Source: Peteryoungia rhizophila (GTDB lineage: Bacteria > Pseudomonadota > Alphaproteobacteria > Rhizobiales > Rhizobiaceae). From it: a stretch of DNA of 64,000 bases. Shown in pieces: positions 51,666-60,200 of the stretch (position 1 is the stretch's first letter; each line of letters begins with the position of its first letter). Made by a program: the position numbers and the translations under genes. Location of the stretch: the NCBI RefSeq assembly GCF_004912145.1, contig NZ_STGT01000008.1, positions 1 to 64,000 on the forward strand, read 5' to 3'. The notes under the pieces were generated by a model that ran no database searches, was not told the origin of the DNA, and saw nothing but the letters and a program-made list of their open reading frames with translations.

Positions 51666-54201
51666 CGAGACGCTCCTCCATTGCGCTGGCCACTCGACGC
51701 ATCCCATCGAGCGTGAGCGAGTCCTCGTGCCACCCTTCCAAGTCGATCACGGATGCTTTGCCGGCGACCGCCTCGTTCCAGCCGAACAACAGTTTCCGTG
51801 CACGGGCGGGGCTCGCTTCACTGCGGACGAGCAGCAGCTCTCCGATTGGTTCCGCCTTGAAGTTCCTGGCCGTGCGCACAAGGTAATTGGTGACAAGAAA
51901 ATTGGCTGTCTCTTCCTCACTCGCTCTGGCTCGGCCTAGGCTGAATGTTCCAAGCAACCACTTGGTCACGCGGAATTCCCTTAAGAAACTACTAGGCTTC
52001 ATCCTGCCGGTCAGAAGCTTGCGAATGAAATAGATGGTGCGCTTCAGCCGCTGTTCCGCGTTCCAGACACGCTGGGTCAGCCATGGCAAGGAACGAACGT
52101 AGCCGGGGGCCCAGGCATCGATTGCCGCGGTGAAGGCGACATTCACGCCAGACTGGCGCAACTGGCGCGTCACCTCGAGGGCCAGGATCCCGTTGACGCA
52201 CAATCCGACAATGCCGACCGGCCCGGCACCCCTCGGAATGTCCATTGCGCGGATCGCCGATGAGGCAATGTCCTCCAGCTTCGCGTCGCTCGACAGCTCG
52301 GCCTCCGATGCTGCGAACATGTTGACGTTGTACACCGACACGGCATCGCTGAGCCGGTTGGCGAGCTGGTAGTAGAGGAAAGGGTGGTTGATTGTGTAGA
52401 CTGCACAAGCGCCCGTTCCCCGCTTATAATCGTTTCGCTCCCAGGCTGGTGCACGTGCAGCGACCGGCACAGTAGGGTCGGATACGGCTGGGCCAAACAC
52501 TGCATCGGCAAACCCCCCAAGGGTCGGTTGCTTGAAGAGCAAGGTGAGCTCGGGCTTTGTGCCGAAACGATCCTTTACCGCCGACAGCATGCGGAGTGCC
52601 AGGAGCGAATGTCCACCGAGCGCGAAAAAGTCGCCCTCCGGTCCGACCTTGTCGACATCGAGGACCTTTGCCCAGATCTCACCGAGAAGTTGTATGCGCT
52701 CGGGGGGCGAAAGCCCGGTCACGTCTTCCTGCCCGGCGGGGGCGATGTCGAGCACCGGCGCGTGGCTGTCTGCAGCCGGAGCCCGGGCAGGGGCCGAGGC
52801 GACAGTTGTGCCGTTTGCGTAAACGGGCGATTGCTGCCCCAGCCGCTTGGTCGACAGCGTTGCTGCAGGCGCGCTCAGTGCCCGTTCGTAAACATCCTGC
52901 CAAAGTTGCAGGATGCGTTGGATCGTGGACCGGTCGAAAAGGTCGGTATTGTATTCGATCGACATGCGCCAGCCGGACGGGAGACCGACCATGGCAAAGC
53001 TGATGTCGTGGACCAAGCCCGGTGACTGCGACGCCGCACTCAGCAGCTCGAAGTCACCGTACCGACGGTCTTCCAGAAAGGCCTTGGACAGATTGAAGTT
53101 GACCGAGATCAGCGGATTGCGGGAGGCATCCCGCACCGGGTTGATGAACTCGACCAGTTTGTTGAAGGGCATGCGCTGGTGGTTCACTGCGGCACTCACC
53201 GACTGTGTTGCGGATCGCAGGTGATCGTTGAAGTGCATATCCGGTCGCACCGGGAGACGAAGCACGAGGTTGTTGATGAAGACACCAATCATCGGTTCGA
53301 GATCGGACTGTTCGCGACCGGCGATCTGGGTGCCCAAGACGATGTCCTCGGCTCCGGTGACGTCGTGGAGGACAAGGCTGACGATAGCGACACCATAGGC
53401 AAACAATGAGACCTTTTGCTCGCGCGCTGCGGCTTCGATGCGCTCGCCGAAGTCCACAGGTTTGACAGCAGACAAGATGTCGCAACTTGTGGTCTTGATC
53501 GCGGGCCGCGGATGGTCGCTCGGAATCTCGAAGTACGGAGCATCTGCTAGTGTTTGCTTCCAGAAATTTCTCTCAGCCTCGAAGCCGTAGCTTGCGAGAT
53601 ATTCCTGCTGCCACAGAGCGAAGTCACCATATTGCAAAGGCAGGTCCGGTAGGATGGGAGTGCGCCCCACCTCGATAGCGGATGCTATCTCACCGAGCTC
53701 TCGTCCCAATACGCGGATCGACGAGCCGTCGAAGCAAGTCTGGTGAGCTGTGATCAGCAAGAATGCACGATTGTTCTCGACCATCAGCAAAGTGACGCGA
53801 AAGAGACCAGCGCGCGCGAGATCGAATGGTGCGGATGCTGTCTCCTCGCCGATGGACAAAATGCGCTTATCGCGCTGCTCCGCAGGCATGCTCCTGACGT
53901 CTATGACCGAAAGCTTGAAGTCTGTGGCATCTACGACCTGTTGGTACGGGCTGCCGCCTCGCTCCACGAAGCGCGTGCGAAGGATCTCGTGGCGTTGGAT
54001 AATCTTCTTGAAGGCCGCCTCAATCGTCGACGCCTTGAAGGATCCCCGAATTTCCCAGCGAACAGCCACGTTTAGGGCCGGATTGCCAGGCCGCAATTGA
54101 TCGAGAACCCAGCACCTCAGCTGCGTTTGCGTGCAAGGAAATTCGCCGATGATCTCAGGCGTGGGACTTGATGCGGTTGCCTGGCTTTCCTGCTGTTTCA
54201 T
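51649..54201 (-). CDS. NRPS terminal module: condensation, carrier and Cys-type thioesterase
   Basis: This is an 850-residue protein. A condensation domain (residues about 15-450) carries HQTCFDG at 153-159 where active domains have HHxxxDG, so the catalytic second His is Gln. A carrier domain follows (FFALGGHSLLAL, Ser about 532), then a thioesterase (about 600-850) with the nucleophile elbow GLCVNG, so Cys668 replaces Ser, plus Asp695 (AAIDAW) and His825 (GWHEDS). The 27-residue spacing from Cys to Asp is as in peptide synthetase thioesterases. No adenylation domain is present. The start overlaps the hybrid gene's stop as ATGA. It should receive and release the product of the line. Confidence 0.9.
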   Translation of the reverse strand: MKQQESQATASSPTPEIIGEFPCTQTQLRCWVLDQLRPGNPALNVAVRWEIRGSFKASTIEAAFKKIIQRHEILRTRFVERGGSPYQQVVDATDFKLSVIDVRSMPAEQRDKRILSIGEETASAPFDLARAGLFRVTLLMVENNRAFLLITAHQTCFDGSSIRVLGRELGEIASAIEVGRTPILPDLPLQYGDFALWQQEYLASYGFEAERNFWKQTLADAPYFEIPSDHPRPAIKTTSCDILSAVKPVDFGERIEAAAREQKVSLFAYGVAIVSLVLHDVTGAEDIVLGTQIAGREQSDLEPMIGVFINNLVLRLPVRPDMHFNDHLRSATQSVSAAVNHQRMPFNKLVEFINPVRDASRNPLISVNFNLSKAFLEDRRYGDFELLSAASQSPGLVHDISFAMVGLPSGWRMSIEYNTDLFDRSTIQRILQLWQDVYERALSAPAATLSTKRLGQQSPVYANGTTVASAPARAPAADSHAPVLDIAPAGQEDVTGLSPPERIQLLGEIWAKVLDVDKVGPEGDFFALGGHSLLALRMLSAVKDRFGTKPELTLLFKQPTLGGFADAVFGPAVSDPTVPVAARAPAWERNDYKRGTGACAVYTINHPFLYYQLANRLSDAVSVYNVNMFAASEAELSSDAKLEDIASSAIRAMDIPRGAGPVGIVGLCVNGILALEVTRQLRQSGVNVAFTAAIDAWAPGYVRSLPWLTQRVWNAEQRLKRTIYFIRKLLTGRMKPSSFLREFRVTKWLLGTFSLGRARASEEETANFLVTNYLVRTARNFKAEPIGELLLVRSEASPARARKLLFGWNEAVAGKASVIDLEGWHEDSLTLDGMRRVASAMEERLVGGNN

Positions 54202-57200
54202 GATAGTCTCTCCGTCCTGCGTCGTGCGCCATTCCGGAAGCTGGCAAGCGAAGGTAGCTGGTAGACGACCCCTCCGACAGCCGGCGCTTGCTCGGCGATT
54301 TCTCTAGCATAAGCCGCCAACTCAGCAATCGAAGGATAGCGGAGCAGGTGTTTGGCTTCGAGCGGCAAACCTGCATCGAGCATGCGCGCGGCGATGCGGA
54401 AAATCGTCAGGGAGTCAGCGCCGAGCGCATAGAGATTGTCCTCGACACCGAGCGATTCAATGTCAAGCACTGGCTTCCAGATCGCCATGAGCCTTTCTTC
54501 CATCTGCGTGCGCGGTGCGGTCTTGGGGCTTGGGATTTCGGCCTCGCCGCGACGCAATTCGCGTGCCTCGAGTGTCTTGCGATCCAGCTTTCCATTTCTC
54601 GTCAAGGGCAGTTCCGTTTCCAGAGACCAGACGGCAGGAACCATGTAGGCCGGCAGGCGAGCACGAACCGCGTTAGAAAGTTGCGTCGGGTCTGCTGCCG
54701 GGGTGCCGACGTCGGCGACGAAGTAGCAGGCCAGAACGAGCTCGCCTCGGCCGTTTCTGGCGCCGACAACGGCGCATTGGCGCATGCCTTCGACCTGCGA
54801 GACGACCGCCTCGATGTCACCGAGCTCGATGCGGAAGCCGCGCAGCTTTACCTGGTTGTCCCGGCGGCCGAGCAGCTGCAGGGAGCCGTCTTTGAGCCGC
54901 CGCCCGAGATCACCCGTCTTGTAGAGACGCTGCATTTGGCCAAAGCCGATGTCGCGCGAGACAAAGGCTGCTTCGGTGAGTTCGGGTCTGTCGAAATAGC
55001 CCTGAGCCAAGCCATCGCCGCCGATGAAGAGTTCGCCGGTGATGCCGGGAGGAGCGAGACGTCCATCCGCGCCCAGGATGTGCAGCTGCGTGTTGGCAAT
55101 CGGGTGCCCGATGGTAATCGGTGCTTCGCCGTCTTCTATATGTTCGACAGAAGACCAGATCGTCGTTTCGGTGGGGCCATACATGTTCCATAGGCTACCC
55201 TGCATGGCGGCAAGTGCCCGGGCGAGAGCCTTGGGCAGGGCTTCCCCGCCGCACAGCTTCTTCAAGGGGCTTTCGCCATCGAGGCCGGCTTCGACGAGCA
55301 TCTGCCAGAGGGTCGGCGTCGCCTGCAGGATGGTCGCCTTGCTGTCCTTGATCAGCCGTACGAGGGCAAAGCCATCTTCGACCTCGGCGCGGTCGGCGAT
55401 GACGACGCTGCCACCCACAACAAGAGGCAGGTAGAGTTCCAGGCCGGCGATATCGAAAGAAATCGTGGTCACGGCGACGATGACGTCGTCGGCGGTGAAG
55501 CCCGGTTCTCTCGCCATGGACAGAAGAAAGTTCGTCAGCGACCGATGGGAGATGGAAACACCTTTCGGCGTTCCCGTCGAGCCGGAGGTGAAGATCACAT
55601 AGGCTGTCGCTTCAGTGTCGGTCGGCAGGCTCTCCAATTCCACGCCGGATTGGGCCGCAATGCTGCCGGCCACCTCATCCAGGCGGATCGTCACCATGCC
55701 GTCGGTGGCGAGCGCCGCTGCGGTCTCGTTCCCGCAGACAAGGGCGGCCGGTCTTGCCGCAGCAAGCGTCTGGCGCAGCCGTGTCTCCGGATGGCCGGGA
55801 TCGAGTGGGACATAGGCGTGCCCGGCCTTCATGATGCCAATCAGTGCCACCAGCATGTCGATAGATCGGTCAACGAGCAGGGCCACGCGCTCGCCTTGCC
55901 CTGGGACTGCCTTGCCGAGATGCCGGGCAAAGCGGTTGGTTCTCGCCTCGAGCTCGGCATAGGTGATGCATTTTTCTCCGTGGCGTGCCGCGACGGTTTC
56001 AGGAGTCGATTGCGCCCTTCTTGTGATGAGCGAGAATGCGAATTCATCCTGGGGATACTCCAAGGTGCTCTGATTGAGGTCTTCGGACAGCCATTTCATC
56101 TGCTGCATTGACAGGAGAGGGAGATTGGTCGCGGGACGACTGGTGTCTTCTGCCAAGGCCGAGATCAGCGTAACGAGATGGCTGGTCCAGCGCTCGACCG
56201 TTTCGCGGTCCAGAACGTCGGCATTGTAGTCCACGTCGATCCTGATGCCGTCCTTGCTCTCGATCATGTTGAGGAACATGTCGAAGTTTACGAACAACTT
56301 CGGATTGGGAACGATTCTGATTTCCAGCCCCTCGAAGTCAGCGTTCGCCGCGATCCGGTCGAAATTGAACTGGATGCCGGTCAGTGGCAGGCGGCGCTGA
56401 TCGCGCTTGACCTGCAGCGTCTTCACCAGTGTGCCATAGGTGTAATCTTGATGCTCGAACGCCTTGAGGACCAGCTGTTGTGTGGTCTTCAGGTGGTCTT
56501 CGAACGGGGCCGCCTGATCGACCGTCTGGCGGATCGGAAGGAGGTTCACGCAGTGTCCGACAAGAATGCGTTCGTCGAGCAAGCTCTGACCGGCAGACGG
56601 TACTGCAATGACGACATCGTTCTGGCCGGACAGGCGCGCGAGCATGACCTGGAGCGCTGCCAGCATAGTCGAAAACATCGTGGCTCCCGTCCGCGCGCCA
56701 CGTTTCCGCACCGCAGTCGTGATGTCCGAGGGCACGATGACCGTGCAGGTGCCGCCGGCAAAGCTGCGCCGATCGGGGTAGGGGCGATCGTAGGGCATAT
56801 CCGGGAGCTCGGGCAGTTCCTTGTACTGCTCATGCCAGAACTGCGAGCTCGTCGTGCTGACATCCGCGCTGGGCGCATGGTTCTCGGCGTAGTCGGAGAA
56901 AGACATGGCAGGCTCCAGGGAGAGCTGTTCCGCCTTCAATGCCGCGGAATAGGTCGCGGCGAGTTCATTGATAATGACGTTTAGCGACCAGCCGTCGCAG
57001 ACGATGTGATGCGCGGTGAAGACCAGCACATGACGGTCCGGCGCGAGCGCTACGAGGTAGGCTCGGGCTAATGGGCCTTCGACCAAGTCGAACGGGGTCT
57101 TCGCGTCGGTCTCGATCAAGTCGTCGAGAGCAGCTTTTGCGTCGTCCTCTGCGGTCAGGTCCACGACATCGACCGGGAGCTTGAAGTCGGAGATGAAGCG

Positions 57201-60200
57201 GAAACGCTCGCCGTTTCGGTCGAAATGGATGTGCAGGGCGTCATGCCGGGCCACGACCATATCGATAGCGGCAAGAAATGCCGTGCGTTCTAAGGGCCCC
57301 GTCAACGCGAGAGACAGGGATACGTTCAAAGAGCAGGAGGCTTCGTCTCCCGCCTGAGCGGCCAGCCAGATCTCGGACTGTGCTTCAGTAAGCGCCACAC
57401 TTTCGGCGCGGACCGCCTGGTGCAATGTCGGTTTGGGCCCACGATCCGGTGCAGGTCCTGGGCCGGCGAGTTCGCTCTCAACCTTGGGGGCGAATATTCC
57501 GACGCATTGCAGAGCATCAACCGCATCGCGAAACGCCCTCGCGATCGTCTTGAAGTCGTCCTCGGTATGGGCGGTCGTCAGGAAGCATGGATAGCCATCC
57601 TGGATATGAATGCCGTTCATACGCAGATAGGGATAGAGCAGGCTGCCCAGCGGATCCTGGTCACTGAAATCCGTGACGAACCAGCTCTTGTAGCCGCGCA
57701 GGCAGGGCGGGACGCCTCGTTTGGCCAGTTCCGAATTGATCTCCTCGACCAGGGCTTCGGTGCGTTGTGCGACACGGTCGTAGAGAGCCGAACCTTCGCC
57801 CCTGATATGATGAAGCACGGCGCGGGCTGCTGCCAGAACCAAGGGATGGCGTATACCTGCGAAGAAAGTTGGGACCACCTCAGGTGCGGAGTCGTCTCCG
57901 TAGCTCCAGTGGCCGCCGTCAAGGGCATCCATGAACCGCCTGTTGCCAGCCAGTACGCCGATTGGCATTCCACCGCCGAGGACCTTGCCATAAGCCGCCA
58001 TGTCTCCCTTGATGCCCCAGATAGCCTGCACGCCGCCTGGGTCGACGCGGAAGCCGGTGATCACTTCGTCGAAGACGAGCGCGCAGCCCGATAAATCCGC
58101 GATCTTGCGCAACTCGGCCACGAAGTCGCGTGGCCTGAGTTCGGGGTGGCGGCTCTGGATCGGCTCGATGATGACCGCAGCGAGATCCTCGGCATTGGTC
58201 CTGATCCAGTCGAGGCTTTCCGGTGCGCCATAACGCAGTACGATCATGTTGCCGACGGAGCCGGATGGAATTCCGGCCGCGATGGGCAGGGCAATCGGCT
58301 GGCTCGACATCGCGCTACCCTTGATCAGAACTTCGTCGAACTGGCCGTGATAATCGTTGGCGAAGACGACGATGCGGTCGCGGCCGGTGACGGCACGGGC
58401 GAGACGGATGGCTGCCATGACGGCTTCGGAGCCGGTGTTGCAGAAGGTCACGCGTTCATGGCCGGTCATGGCGCCGAAGAGCTCGGCGACTTCGCCGGCG
58501 AGCGGCGTCTGGGGGCCGGTGGCAAAACCATCTTCCATCTGGACCTTCATGGCGTCGACGACGAAGTCCGGCGCATGGCCGAAAGCCGTCTGGCCGAAAC
58601 CGTTGACGAGGTCGATGTATTCGTGACCGTCTATATCCCAGATGCGGGCGCCCTTGGAGCGGTCGCAGACCACGGGGAAGATCATTTCCTTCCATTCGGC
58701 TCGAAAACCGGAGGCTGTGCGGGGATCTGCGAGCCGGGCCCGGTGAGTCTGGGTGTAGTCCTTGGACCGCCTGTTGCGGTTGGAATAGGCGAGGACCAGG
58801 TCGTTGATGAAAGCTTGCTTTTCAGGGGCGATGTTCGGCTTGGGCTTCGATCCTTCCTGCTGATGGGGGCGGTAACGTTCTCCGCCGATCTCCTCGGCGG
58901 AGCGGCTCCCCTGGATGACCTGCGGCGTCGCCGTAGCCTGTGGCGCGGCCACGACGCCTGCCGCGACAATCGGCGGGACCATTTCCGGAGGAGCCGTCGC
59001 CACCACGGCCGCCGGCGCTGATGCTGCGCCGTGGAGGAGCTGGAACTGTTGGGCAAAGAGGTTCTGCGCGAGGGATAATTGCGATTGCAGCAGCGCTTCG
59101 AGGCCTGGACCGACCGGGATCTTGCCCAACTGCATGGTCTGGATGCCGTCGGCGATGCCCGAATGCGGCGCAGATAGTGGGGCCGAGATTTGCGGCGCAG
59201 CAGGGGCCGTCGCGGGTTGGGCAGCGAACGGCTGCTCGGCGGCTGCGGGCGCTGAGGTGAACGCACCCTCGACCTTTGCCGGCTCGGGTGGCAGGCTCTG
59301 GTCCAGATGCTTTGCCAGGGCTGCGACGGAGGGAATGTTGCCGAGCAGTTCACGGAAGGAGATCTTCACCCGATACTGCTTGTCGATCTTTTGAGCGAAC
59401 TGACCGATGAAAAGGGAATCGAAGCCGAGGTCGAGGAAGCTGTCGTTGACGTTGCCGGAATCGATGGGTTCGCCGGACATCTTTCTCAATAGGGTTATGA
59501 GCGCAGTCTCCAGCTGTGGAGTGCGATCGGCGACCGTGATGCTGCTGACGGCGTTCATGGTCTCCACCTCAACTTTTGCGAAAGGTTCGCTCTTGATACT
59601 CTCGGGTTCTGTCTGTCTTGCGGGTTGGGCAGCGCTAGCCCTCCGTGCGGATGGAGGAGCGTCGATCCAGTACCGTTGCCGCTGGAAGGGATAGGTCGGA
59701 AGGGGAACGGCCTTTCGGGTTATGTTCGGCGGGCCGGGCCAAGGGAGTTCGCTGCCCGCCATCCAGAGGCGGGCATGGGCGTCGGCGACAAAATGGAGCG
59801 CCGCGGCGGCGTTGTCATGCTCGGGAAGGGACTGCACGATGGCCGGCAGCTGGTCGCGACCGATGGTCTGAGCGGCGAAGACGGAAAGGGTTCGGCCAGG
59901 GCCTACCTCCAGAAGGATGGGGCTCTGGTTCTTGCACAGGGCGACGAGGCCGTCTGAGAAGCGAACGGGTTCGCGACAATGCCGCGACCAGTAGTCCGGA
60001 GATGACCCCATCGCGTCATTCTGCCAGTCTCCGGTCACGCAGGAGATGTAGGGAATGGTAGCGCGACCGTAGGTCACCTTCGATGCGACATCGCGCAGTG
60101 CGTCGATGCAGGGCTCCATCATTGCGGAATGAAAGGCGTGCGAAGTATGCAGTCGGCTGAATGCAATGCCGGCCTTTTCAAGCCTGAAACACAACGCTTC

